A DNA stretch of 64,000 nt from Blasia pusilla (lineage: Eukaryota; Marchantiophyta; Marchantiopsida; Blasiales), in NCBI GenBank assembly GCA_050084515.1, contig CM114274.1:36952001-37016000 (forward strand), given 5' to 3'. The notes under the pieces are model-generated. The model searched no databases. It had not been told where the DNA came from and saw only the letters and a program-made list of their open reading frames with translations. Shown piece by piece: positions 34,021 to 45,400 of this stretch (position 1 is its first letter; every line of letters starts with the position of its first letter). The translations under genes and the position numbers were made by a program.

Positions 34021-34739
34021 ATCTGTCTTTTGTATGAACTTTCACTCTCCATTCCCATCTCTCTCTAGATTTTTCACGTCATTTATTGGTTATTTTTAAT
34101 TAGGTTTATTTCTCACTAGTTTATCTATTTGACTTTGTTATCGCCTCTCTCCATATTGTCCCCTTTGATTTATTTACAAGTTTAGTTATTTACTTTTCTT
34201 TTCACTTATTATCCATTTAAATTTACCATTGCTATTTTCCATATTTTTACCTCTGAATTATTTATTGATTAATTTTCCATATCTTCTTTACTTAGTTTTT
34301 TTTTTCACACTTGTTAAGATTAGAGCAGACTTTGCATGTGCATAGACATTTTTTTGTATGTAAGATTGGACATGCAAGAGCATCTACAAAATTTGTTGCA
34401 AACATTGGAGCTTTGCTATGAAATATCAGACGAGAGTTCTCTAAAAAAATTGAAGAGTATGGTCATGGGTTAGAGGAGACACATTTAGATTTCAGATTCG
34501 TCCAAGCCTTTGGGAGATGTGGCAAAGCTTATGTATGAATTCTCACTACATTTATATTTGCATGGATCTATACTCTGATTTAATGATAAAGTAAGTTTGA
34601 AAATTATGAAAAGTAGGTACTTATGCATGTGCATTGCATGGGTGTTCTTAGTTTATGGTCATTGTCCTTGAAGAAGAGAAGCCCATGTTGGAATTCTAAA
34701 TCTCCTTGAAACTATCCCATGAGGAGATGGTTACGACCC
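34021..34739. other. AT-rich DNA, no gene seen
   Basis: AT-rich sequence between the truncated LTR and the tandem array. No ORF or repeat recognised. Confidence 0.4.
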
Positions 34740-35590
34740 CTACAGATTCTCACTATTTTTTTTCCCTGGCCATCATCTAGAGTATCCACGTGCCCTCTAC
34801 AAGTATGTATTAATTACTTTCTTCTCTCCCTATTACCCGTCTCAAAGGAAAGGGCCGCAAATTGGTTTAAAATTGAGGATAATTACTGCCCTTCAAACAC
34901 TCCCCTTGTTTTCCTCTTCATATAAGCTATCCACTTGTCCTCCACACGTATTTTCTAATTTCCTTCTCTCAAATGGCTGCACATTGGTTTCTTTTGCATC
35001 TAAGTAGACTTATCTTGCAATTTCAACTAATAATTACTACCCATACATGTTCTCATCATTTTTTTCCTCACCATCTAGGCTATCCATGTGTCCTCCACAT
35101 ATGATTATTAATTTGTGTCACCTCCCACCCCTCTCAAATGGCTGCACACTGGTTCTAGATAAGCTAATAGGGGTCATTCTACTTGTATGAGACGAGCCAT
35201 GATAAGGATTGGAAGCTAGGTTTTTTTACCCCTACACGTTCTCATTGTTTTTTTTTTCTCACCATCTAGACTATCCATGTGTCCTCCACACATGATTATT
35301 AATTTGTGTCTCCTCCCACCCTTCTCAAATGGCCGCACACTGGTTCTAGATAAGCTAATAGGGGTCATTCTATTTGTTCAACATGAACCATTGATTAGGA
35401 TTGGAAGGTGTTTTTACCCCTCCATGTTCTCATCATTTTTTCTCCTCACCATCTAGACTATATCCACTTTTCTTCCACACATGATTATTAATTTGTGTCT
35501 CCTCCCACCCCTATCAGATGGCCCCACACCCATGATAAGCTAATAGGGGTCATTCTAGTTGTACGAGACGATCCATAGATAATGAATGAT
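34740..35590. repeat. Tandem array, about 188-bp period
   Basis: Three clear units start at about 35051, 35240 and 35428 with TCTCAT(C/T)(A/G)TT...TCACCATCTAG, then (G/A)CTATCCATGTGTCCTCCACA, CCTCCCACCC(C/T)TCTCAAATGG and GATAAGCTAATAGGGGTCATTC. Two older, divergent units lie upstream near 34748 and 34908 (TATCCACGTGCCCTC; TATCCACTTGTCCTCC). The core shared with 20435-20640 is CATCTAGGCTATCCACGTGTCC or close variants. The array ends within 20 bases of the telobox upstream of the ROS3-like gene. Confidence 0.85.
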
Positions 35591-36046
35591 GGGAAGGTTT
35601 AGGGTTTAGAAGAGAGAGAGAGGGTTGAAGCTCAAGCAAAGAAGGCATTCCAGAAATGCCCTTCCGACTGCACAAGAAGACTCGTGTTCTGTTGGATCAT
35701 TTGAAAGGCAATGCGGGCACCCACTGCGTGAATCTACGAGGCAGAGAACGAATGAGTGAAGCCTGGTGCACGGGGACCCGATAGGGCCATCGGGGTTCCA
35801 TTTCCAAAGCTCAGCAGCGAAAATCACAGTCAAGGATCCCCTACGAAAGCAATTGTTCCAGGTATCGATCCCTACCAGCGACACGCCATTTTGAGATTTT
35901 TGAAGCTTCTTCTCGCTGGCAATGAAATCAGTCACTAAACCCAGAGAACAGAGAATGCAATCATGATACCTGCAACTGAACTGCATATCTTCACAGCTTG
36001 TCCTCCCTTCTCTTCTTTCCACTTTTTCCGTAGAGTTTTTCTTCAA

Positions 36047-36053
<7 letters not shown>

Positions 36054-36081
<28 letters not shown>
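36054..36081. repeat. (GA)n microsatellite in the 5' region of the ROS3-like gene
   Basis: Fourteen uninterrupted GA units about 420 bases before the start codon. GA/CT repeats are common in plant 5' UTRs and can bind GAGA-type factors. Confidence 0.85.
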
Positions 36082-36085
<4 letters not shown>

Positions 36086-36398
36086 TGCTGTGCAATTTTG
36101 AGTTGAAGATGACGTGTGAACTTCTTGCATCCGAAAGGGCGACTACTGTTCTGAATCCCGAGTTTACACACTGAACTGGAGAACCAGTGAAATCCTCTCT
36201 CTCTAACGAGGATCGAGCGATTATCAGTAGTCTCTGGATCGTATTGAGTGCGATTATTTCTCAAACGCTGATTGACGGATTCCTGTCCACACTCTTGACA
36301 TACTACTAGATATCTTTCCTCAGTGACGAGGAGCGTCAATCCGTCTGATTTTCGTGAGATTAGCACTCAAGTTCTGTGAGTAGTAAACAAAGCAACAG

Positions 36399-36431
36399 CG
36401 GTTTCTTTGTTTCTTTCAAACAAAGAAACCG
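36399..36431 (+). repeat. Perfect 14-bp hairpin in the probable 5' UTR
   Basis: CGGTTTCTTTGTTT (36399-36412) pairs exactly with 36418-36431 around a CTTTC loop, 69 bases before the ATG at 36501. If transcribed it could impede scanning ribosomes or bind regulators. Confidence 0.7.
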
Positions 36432-36500
36432 ATGTTACCACTGTTCTGCAGCTGCTGATGTTGCTCGATTGAATTCGGCTCAGATTCGCTCGTCGCCGAA

Positions 36501-39500
36501 ATGGGGGAAGCGAAGGTTCGATTGTACGTGGGAGGACTCTCACCAGAAATCAGCGCCAGTGATTTGAAGGAGCGGTTTGCACCTTTGGGCAGCGTACAGA
36601 GCGTCGTGTTCCCTCCGTCCAAGTATGGCCTTGGTCATCGAGGGTTCGCCTATGTGGACTTCCAACCTGCAAGTGATGCCAGCCTGCGGAAGCTAATCAG
36701 TGCGGTGCGTTTTCCAGACTCGACATCCCATCTGCTTTCTTTAGGGATTTGGTGTCCTGCATACACTGCTACTAGGCAGGCAAGAACACACTTAGGCTGG
36801 GTGTGATTGTGATGCTCTTTGATAATTGGAAGACCCAACTGACTCCCTGCGTTTGCCCCAGCCGAGGGATGTTAAATCATTTCGCTTTGTTTCCTGAGAT
36901 GATCTGGGGATGTCTCTGTTGTATACAATAGAGTGGCACAAATGGAAAGGAAACCACCTTTGCATTGAGACTGCCAGGGAGTAATTTGAGCGATGGAGGA
37001 GCTTAAATTGCTTTGTTTTGTTTCATGACATGATCTGGGGATGCCTCTGCTGTGCAGTATAGTGGTTGCAAATGGAGAGGAGGCCACCTTCGCATTGAAA
37101 CTGCAAGGGAGTACTTTGAGGATCGTCTCCGTCGGGAGTGGGCTGCTGAAGCCCAGGCTTTGGAATTGGCCAACAGCCAATCTGAGGTTGTAATTGTACC
37201 TGAGGTTGCTGCGGAGAAGCCAGCGAGATGGCCTGCAATTGCTTTGGAGAAGACAGACAAGTGGACCATGAAGCGAGACTTCGATCAAGATGCCCAAGTC
37301 GCTGGCATAAAGCTGTACTTCCCTCGCCTTAGAAAGGTTCTGCTTGTTTCTGTTGCTGCCTCAATTTGCGATTGTGGGGCATGTCAGCCTACCTAAGCTC
37401 TACATGAAACATATGTTCTACTTTTGTGATGAGGGACATAGTTGTGTTTGCTATTCAGGTGAATTGGTTGCTGTGGATCAGGATTTTAGCAGAAGGAGAA
37501 AGTGGTCAGAGTTCTGCATTCTCAAATCAAAGGCTCATGTGTGATTGGTTTGTTGAAATGAACTGTCACAGTTAAAGACTGTGCCAAAGCAAGGACTTGG
37601 AAGGCACAAAAGGAGCTTTCAACGCGTTGAGAGCGTTTCTCTACATCAGCTGTCGAGATTCGATTCTGATGATAGCCTGCATGATGGCTCAAAGGATGTC
37701 CTTGGTGAGCATTCTCTTTCTGCAGATGTATTGTTTTGACTTCCACATCTGTCATGCTCTCAAAAGCAGCCTCCTTTGCTCGTCTAACCACCGAGTCTTC
37801 TTCTGTGTGTCAGATCATCCATTGACAAAGCTTGGTCACAGCACAGATGATGATGATGCTATCTCCTCGGCCATTGCCAAAGAGAGGCAGATGCAGTTGG
37901 AATTGCTGAACAAAATGTTCCCTACTGATTCTGTCAGGTATGCTGCCTAGATCTTATATGTTGTGGTGAAGAGCATTGTATTGTTGATGCTGCTGACTAC
38001 TGTTTAAACAGTTTCATTGAGGAACATGGCTCCTCACCTATCGTACATTTTTTTTTCCTCTTCTGGCGGGCCCACTCATTCCTTGTCTTCTTCGAGCAGA
38101 GAGCCTGAAGTAGCCTTGGGGCCCACTACCTCCGTGAGAGCACGCAGGGTTCAACATGGTGTGGATAAGAATGAGCTCGAACCAACACCAGTTGTTGAAC
38201 AGAAGAAAGGAAGGAAAGTTCAAGACATCACAAACTTGGGTGAAGACAAGGAAGGCTTTTCAAAAGCTGGTGCACTGCCTCACAGAAAGAAATGCAAGAA
38301 AGATGAACAAGCTGTGCTGCAGATGGCAAGGCTTGAAGATGAGGCAAAGGAAGAGCAATTGGACAAACCATCAATGTGGGTCAGTGGTGAGGTTGTTCTG
38401 TCTCCTCTGTACTTTAGCGAGGATGACATCTCTGATGTTGAACAGTCAACTTTGGGGGTTCGTGAGGAGGAGTTGTCTCCAAAATCTGCTGCAGTACGTC
38501 TTGGAAAGAAAGACAAAAATTCTGAACAAGCTTTGCCCCAACTCGCGAGGCTGGAGAATGAGGCAGAGGAATTAACATCAGATGAACCATCAATGTGGGT
38601 CAGTGGTGAGGATGTGTTAGCCCCACTTCACATAAGTGAGGATGACATTTCCGATTATGAATCACTACAGTCAGTGAGTGAAGATGAGGAAGAGTCTCCA
38701 AGGCCTCCTGCAGAGGCCCCTAAGACGAAAGACAGGAAAGCTGCACAAAAATTGTCCCAGCTTGCCAGGGACAAGCGTGATGGGAAGGGCTTAAAATCAG
38801 AGGAAGGTTCCCTGTGGATGAGTACTGAAGAGATTTTAGCCCCTTTTGACCACAGTGAGGCTGACATCTCCAGTCATGAGTCAGACAAATCACTGATGTT
38901 TTTGAGCAAAGATGAGGAAGGATCTGCAAAACCTATGATGGTAGTGCAGGGCAAAAACAGCAGGAAACGTGAGGTAAACTTGTCCCAGTACTCAAGACAT
39001 GAGGATGATGGCAAGTTATCCCAATCAAGCAATTCAACAATGTGGGTGAGTGGCGAGGAGATGGACCCTCGTCAGAGCAGTGAAAACATCTCTGAGCATG
39101 AATCAGATGATTTACTGCAGTTGGTGAGTGAAGATCAGGAAGAGACTGGAAGACCTGATGCATTCTCTCGAAGAAAGAAAGGCAGGAAAGCTGAACAATC
39201 ATTGCAGCAGCTTGTAAGACAGAAAAAGATTTCAATAAACTCAGAGGTCTTTCAACCATGGGTGAGTGGTGAAGAGATCTTAGATGCATTCGAAAGTAGT
39301 GATGTAGAAAGGTCTGGAAGTCAATCAGACCAACCATCAATGTGGGTGAGTGGTTTGGAGATTTCAAACTCTCCTCGCAGGGTTCAGGATGAAAGTCCAC
39401 CCTCTAGATCAGATGAACCACTGAGCTCAGCTAGTGAAGAAGAGGAAGAGTCTTCCAAGCCTGTTGGGATAGACATAGAGGTGGAAAAAGACAAGGATCT

Positions 39501-40143
39501 TGAAGAAATATCTTCATTAAAAAGTACTGGTTGTCCAAGCAGTGAGGATATGCAAATAGTTAAGCCTCCAGAGAGGGCACATGTAGAGGAAAAGCCTTCT
39601 GAGAAAGCCGATGAAGTTTTGCCCTCCTTAGCAGTGAATGACGATGATAGTTGTAAAGTATCACAAATTGACAAGCCTTCAAAGTGGCTTCAGAGGTCCA
39701 CTTGGAAGGCCTTGGTCGGAGAAACTGGACGTGTTGTTTTCTCTTTACAACAACTTACTAGCTCAAGTCTGTTCCAAGAACCTTCCACAATAGAGGAAAC
39801 ACCCAGTTCTGATGAAGATAATCATGTGATTAAAGAATCTCCCGCAACTTCAAGCCTGGATCCAAGGATTCACGTCACTTCCAATCAACCATCTGGTCAT
39901 TCTACTGGAACGCAAAGAGGGAAGGAAATGAGGATGGCTGGCAGTCCGTCTGAGACCGAGACGACAGTTTTGGAAGTTAAATCTGTCAATCCTGTTGTGC
40001 CTACTACTGATGTCTGCCCTTTCATGAAGTCCGCCAATGCTGAGAAGGAATGGATTGCAACCCGGTCAGAGCTTAGGTCTGACTACAGGGCCAAGCACAA
40101 GCAAGCAGCAAGGCAAACGAAAAAGTTGTGGGGTAAACACTAG
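36501..40143 (+). CDS. RRM RNA-binding protein, ROS3/NOL8-like (five exons, about 927 aa)
   Basis: Exons 36501-36704, 37058-37336, 37572-37704, 37814-37937 and 38100-40143 join in frame through GT-AG introns. The RRM spans residues about 6-90: RNP2 LYVGGL (8-13), RNP1 RGFAYVDF (47-54), then YSGCKWRGGHLRIE across the exon 1/2 join. FPRLRK (end of exon 2) and GRHKRSFQRV (exon 3) follow. Exon 5 encodes an acidic, Ser-rich region with six WVSGE-like repeats (near residues 339, 412, 484, 561, 633, 661), a WLQRSTWKALVG block (776-787) and CPFMKSANAEKEW near the C-terminus (from about 886). RRM plus FPRLRK, WLQ...W and CxFM...KEW matches Arabidopsis ROS3, an RNA-binding protein needed for active DNA demethylation; its RRM also resembles nucleolar NOL8. 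The ATG matches the RRM start. Exon boundaries are inferred by eye; exon 3 rests on family similarity. Probably nuclear or nucleolar. Confidence 0.85.
36880..36994 (+). pseudogene. Decayed duplicate of the exon 2 start inside intron 1
   Basis: Bases 36880-36994 copy 37011-37125 with an offset of 131: GATCTGGGGATG, TGGAAAGGAAACCACCTT and GCATTGAGACTGC correspond to the end of intron 1 and start of exon 2. In the copy the acceptor TGTGCAG reads TGTATAC, and the codon TAC of exon 2 is TAA, so it can neither be spliced nor read as the true exon. This is a tandem duplication across an intron/exon border, now a pseudo-exon. Confidence 0.85.
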
Positions 40144-41820
40144 TGATTTGGAAGTTTTCCATTGTGCAGGTGGAAGTTTTGGAAAAACTGATTAGGGAGG
40201 CCAATCTTTCAGTCAGTGATGTTTTACTTAGGAAGTATCAAGAGGGTTTAGGGATCAAGCAGCTTAGTTTTTTATTTAAGCACTGTCCTGGAAGTGAAGG
40301 GCGTGGATGTGTAGTCCAAACAGTTTGGTTTATTGTATTGAACAGGGAGGTTTGAGATGCAGAATTTCCTCAACAAATGTGGCATTTGAGTTCTTGTTCC
40401 TACAAACATCATGTTTGGAAAACAAGAGCTATCGAAGAATCTGATATTATTGTCTCAACATGATGTTAGAATCTGGAACCAGTTTCTTTCATATCAAGTT
40501 GTTATCTTCCATCATTAGCATAATCCGTTGCATGACAGTAGAGTATAGTGTTCGTGTGGTACCAGCCCAAGAGAGATTGATGTATGACTCTCTTCACTAT
40601 TTCACTGTTACTGACTTGCATGCTAAGAGATTTGACCTGTCTGGGTTTAGGGTCCATTGAGAGGATTGATAGGGATGAGTTTCAGTTTCCTAGCACTTCA
40701 TAGGTTCAAAAAAACCCTGCTCCATGGTTGAACTCATTGGAGCTAGGGAATGTGACATTGGGTTAAACATTGTGGATCATCCAGGCGTCTTTCAATCAAT
40801 TTGCAGTCGGTCTGCACTGCAAGCTTGTCACTCCTTCCTTGGAGGCTAACAAATGATGATCTGTCTTTTAGTAACATGCCATAGCAGAAACGATCTTCTC
40901 TCATGCTGTCTGTTGGACTGTAAATCTCCTTGCCTGGACATTTTCAGCAGTGTCCGGGTGGAACCTTACTGAAAACCCATGTGAGTGCTAAACAAATCAC
41001 GGGTGGTAACATTACGAGAGTCAACTTGAGACGCACAATTGGAGACTCGAGTAAATAGCAGTCCGACTGGCACACTGAAATCTTGAGTTTAGAGACATCT
41101 TCACATGAATTTTTAGAGGACCCTTAACACATTAGTAGTGGAGTTCAATGAAAGGGAGACCACCTTTGGGGTATATGCTCATTCACCCCCCACTGAAAGT
41201 AGAGGAAAACAAATGGAATTAGGAAAAGATGTCGGTACTCATGGTGTAAATATCTCCATATGCTTCTATAAACATGACCAATAACACAACATCTCTCCAA
41301 CTTCCATATGTGGGGGAAGACGATGAGAGGTGCAAGATTGAAGAGAGTTGGGCACGGGAGCACTATTGTAGGTGATGAAAAATTGAAAATGTTGGATGAG
41401 AGACACGTAGAGGAAAATTATTTGGTACCTTACTAGATTTGGGACAAAACCACAAGGCCTTCCTCAATTCCATGGATTTGCTTTCTTGGGAGGAAAGGGA
41501 GGGTTTAGGGTTTAGAGTTTAGAAGTTAGAAGTCAATAGAAAGTTTAAAAATAAAGATGTTTGACTGGTTCATAAAAGGAGAAGGTAAAGGGCTCAATTC
41601 AACAAATTGAGACAAGCTATGATATAATTATTTTCTCCACATATCTTTGTAGTCTACAAATGTAAACGCTGGTCCAAACACCATTACTCGTGGGGAAATT
41701 TGTATGCAAATATGAATGGTTGTAGAGCAAGTATTTCAACTCATAAAATCTAACATTTGAAAAACAACTTTTCACAAATAGGCTTAAAACTCATCATCTC
41801 CTCAATTCTTCAATCTTAAG
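40144..41820 (+). other. 3' region of the ROS3-like gene, then unassigned DNA
   Basis: A 70-residue frame at 40143-40355 reads VEVLEKLIREANLSVSDVLL after a possible acceptor (TTGTGCAG at 40162-40169). A donor-like GGTAAAC at 40132-40138 would splice out the TAG, but the joined frame stops soon after, so I treat it as 3' UTR. 40360-41000 keeps gene-like composition and is probably 3' UTR or downstream flank. 41000-41820 has no recognised gene; TAGGGTTTAGAG at about 41508 is a second telobox-like sequence. Confidence 0.4.
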
Positions 41821-41829
41821 CTTTCTTCT

Positions 41830-42376
41830 TAGGCGCAAGGCAGGTTGGAGAGAGAGATTGTACTCATTAAGTAGTGCATGTCGTAGCCTTGCGACCATAG
41901 AGCCCGCACCCTGGTAGGACGGTGCTTGAGAGTGGGATGGGTGTAGAGAGAGGAGCAAGTGAAGAAGGTACCATATGAGAGGAGGGAGACACTCTCATAT
42001 AGTGTGAGTGCTGACCAAACAACGTGTTGGTACGGAGCTTCCAAGTGTCAACCAAGAAACTCTTCACCACACTATCTACTTTACCTGATTGGGATCCCCA
42101 ATAGACATTACTTACCAGTGCAACAACTTTGGGCAATGAATCAAGGCTACTCAATGTGTTGAACAATTATGGCGATACCAACTTGGCAATATCAACATAT
42201 GCTCTTGCTCTGTGTGTTGTGAATTTTGCGCAGGAGACCAAGTAATGACTAGAGGTTTCATCCCCATCGTCACACAAGGCGCAAGAGTTTAGCTGTGTTC
42301 CCATCTTGCTTTTCTTATGGTTCAAGGGGATTTCCCCCGTCCTAAACTTTTGAACTTGAGTCGGGTTCCCAATCAA
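41830..42376 (-). pseudogene. LINE reverse-transcriptase C-terminal zinc-knuckle relic
   Basis: The minus-strand frame 42376-42167 reads KFRTGEIPLNHKKSKMG, then CALCDDGDETSSHYLVSC, then RARAYVDIAKLV. Pattern C-x2-C-x8-H-x4-C with (D/E)ET upstream of the His is the zinc-binding motif that follows the reverse transcriptase in LINE-type retrotransposons. The next frame (42166-41867) continues with SLDSLPKVVALVSNVYWGSQ, consistent with a short tail after the knuckle. The polymerase is not present to the right, so this is a 3'-end fragment as expected from incomplete reverse transcription. Confidence 0.5.
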
Positions 42377-42390
42377 GGGTTCCCCACAAA

Positions 42391-42415
42391 TAAGAGAGAG
42401 AGAGAGAGAGAGAGG
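42391..42415. repeat. Short (GA)n microsatellite
   Basis: About 11 GA units next to the 5' side of the LINE fragment; flanking sequence is AT-rich. Confidence 0.8.
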
Positions 42416-45400
42416 AGGAGAAATGAAAAACTGAAAAGATACTCATGAGAAGAAAAGGAAATAAAAGTCAAAACCCTTTAGAAAACCAAAATATTATGTC
42501 CAAAGAAAAAGAGGGAATATACTGCCCCTTTATGGGATCCACAAGAGAGGTATCTAGGCACAACAATTATGAAGTTCTCAAGCAAAAAGTGAGCATTTTG
42601 CTTTCCTTTTTGGACCCATCAAGACCACTAGAGAATTATCCCTAGTGAAGAAACACAACATTAAAAAACCAACTTTCTAGAGAAAGAGGTTAATAGAAAA
42701 AAGAGATGATATTGAATAAAGAAAATTAAAAGATGAATGCAAATAAAGGGGATATCTCCTTTGTTTAAATGATTTTAGGATGCCCATGTAGTGTACAACT
42801 AATGACATAATATTTTTTAATATCATAGATATCTCTCCTTTCTTATACAAATTTACACCTCTTCATTCTTTGAAAGAAACGATCTGCCAATGTAATGATA
42901 TATCGATACCAAGAGTGCAATGACTTTTTCTTAATACTTGAATATTGCAATAATTGCGCTCTTGTACTACAACCATATGCTCTACAAAGACTACTGTTTT
43001 TCAAGATTTTAAATTTAAAAATAGTAGTTTGCATTGATAATGTTTTTCTTAGGTGATAATGTATTATTTAGGCTCATGTAAAAAGTGAAGTGAAAAGAGT
43101 TGTGTTTAATCAATCCACGAGAGCACTTATATATAAGATCAATAGATAAGAGAAGATTTTTTGACCGCAGAGCCTTAAATTGACAAGTTATTTTTTCAAC
43201 AAAAGCAAAGTTAGTTTTCTATAGATATATTTTATAGTCATACCATAAACTCAAATTGATAGATTTTGGAGAATATATTGGTAATTTATTCGAAGATAAA
43301 AGTCAAATGGTTTTTTTTCTTTCGATTTAAGAAAGGCAACCATGGACATACATAAAACAGTTTCTACAATAATCAGCTAGAAAATACAAGGTGCCAAAAT
43401 AGCTTTAGTGGAAACGCAAGAAAGCTCTACACTTTTCAAGAACTCATATTATGTTCTATAATCTCTTCGTTGGTTTAATTTTTTAATAATAGAGATGGAT
43501 GATGGAAGGTTGCTCCTAATAGTAGGCTCATGTGCTTAGGAGATATGGGACCTTATCTAGAAAACCACTCATTCCATCCCTCCACCAAAAAATTCAAAAG
43601 ACAATATCAATGATCACCAATGATAAACTCCTATAACTATACAATCATATCGTTCCAAATATGATCCTCTATTTTTAATGTTAAGTGATTTTCAAAAATT
43701 TTCAAATAAGGGGAATACTAATTTCGATCTTCACAAGAATTTCGTTGTATAATATTTTGAAACGAATGTGTTGGCACACTTTTATCCATTTTTTTGGGAA
43801 ATAGATTTCCTTTCCAATTTCGGTAAGTTATGATGCATGAAATTTCTGTAAGCTTGGATCCTTAATATAGAAGCCAAAAATTTACTTATTTGTGTGATAT
43901 TATATCATAACTCAAATATCTCTTCCAACTCCTTCACTTCAATAGTATGGAGGTAAAAATCTATTTAATTTGCATTAAAATAAGTCTTTGTTATAGAATT
44001 AATGACAGCAAGATCAATCAAATTCCTTGCTTTACAAGGAACTTATACATGGTTGTATTATCATTTGATCCTTTTAAGATCCTTCCTACAAGAAGAATAT
44101 TCACCTTTGTAATATACAAAAATCATTTCTTTGTAAACCTTCTAGAATTTGTCCCACAAGAGACATATATTCAACTTTGCAACATAAAAGTGCATGCCCC
44201 TCTTTTTAATAGCTCAAAGAAATATCAAAAGGTAGTTGAACATGATCTTAAAGGACAAGAGTCAACACCATATGGAAATCACCTGCACCAATGAAAATAA
44301 TATAAGCATGATATTTTGGATCCAAGTAGAACTCAATCCAAGTATTGGGTCTATGCTCACTTGATTTGACTATTCAAGATCAAGTATGATATAATACATG
44401 AAAATAAATTTATTATCCTATTATCTCATATATGGAGAATCCCCAATTTCTTAGTAAATTTAAAGCACGAGGAAATAATGTTTTTATCACATTTACCTAA
44501 AAAATATCCTGGATTATTTATTAAACCTTTTTAACTTTGGAAGTTGAAGTCCCACCACAATAACTTGTATCTCTTAAAAGTACTCGTAAATGAGAAAAAT
44601 AGTTTATGGAAAGAAATCCACTCCAAAGTTCCAATTATGAGAAAGTATGGAGTCAAAAGACAAAAGAAAAGTTTCACTTTATTTTCAATAATCAATTCAG
44701 TTGATATCTCATGTCCATATATATGGTTGAGGCTCTTTACTCTAAAAGGGTATGAACCTTTTGGTATGTTTGAATGATAGGATAATAAAGGAAAGACCTA
44801 TCCTTTTTTAGGAAGGATGTGTTCTATGTATTCCCAAGGAATAGTCAATAAGGTGGAGGAAAGTAGTATAAAAGACCCACATGAAAAAAACCGATAAAAC
44901 TATTTTCAACTTCAAGAGGCGGATTCATGATAAGCAAAAATCATGGCCGGGGATAAGGGAATTATAATGTAACTCCATCTGACATTTCTACCATATTAGT
45001 TAATAAGTCTATGAATAAATTTTATGGATGATAAACTACTTCACGAGTATGATTAATATTTCTAGTTCAAGTTCTACTTTGGTTTGGTTAACCAAAATCG
45101 AATTAATAGGGAAGGAATATCGCACTTCTTCAAAGATGCAACTATCATGCTAGAGGAAGATATATATGAGAATGTATGAAACCATCAATGGAAAATATAT
45201 CATATTTTTTATAAATAACAACATAGTGTCCATGACATTTAGGGCACGACATTATGAGCACATTTATTGTGTGGATACACATTGTTGTAATTACAGAAAT
45301 TATCCAAACACTCAAAACAAAGGCGTACATAGAAACATCAATATATAAAGCTTTACCCATAATACTATATGCCATGCCTTTCATGATAAGAGGCTTGTGT

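Larger units (their letters stand above)
35591..36500 (+). promoter_or_regulatory. Promoter and 5' UTR region of the ROS3-like gene
   Basis: Composition shifts here to about even GC, unlike the flanking AT-rich repeats. A telobox on the minus strand (TAGGGTTT, 35600-35607) is followed by a GA run, a combination frequent near start sites of plant genes for ribosome biogenesis and nucleolar proteins. A second (GA)n run lies at 36054-36081 and a hairpin at 36399-36431. A 146-residue minus-strand ORF (35606-36046) overlaps this region; I see no domain in it and treat it as chance or, less likely, as a divergent gene. The transcription start is not determined. Confidence 0.45.

Noticed and set aside
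34740-35590. CRISPR-like repeat array
   Set aside because: Units are long, diverged, lack unique spacers of even size and lie in a plant-type nuclear genome; an ordinary tandem repeat.
35606-36046. 146-residue minus-strand ORF upstream of the ROS3-like gene
   Set aside because: No recognised domain; it overlaps the probable promoter and 5' UTR. A divergent gene is possible but unsupported.
38933-39400. 155-residue minus-strand ORF inside ROS3-like exon 5
   Set aside because: It lies opposite the repeat-rich coding exon and mirrors its periodicity; a shadow frame.
40143-40355. Possible sixth exon of the ROS3-like gene
   Set aside because: Splicing to it would need a donor just before the TAG and gives an early stop; the conserved C-terminal block already ends in exon 5.
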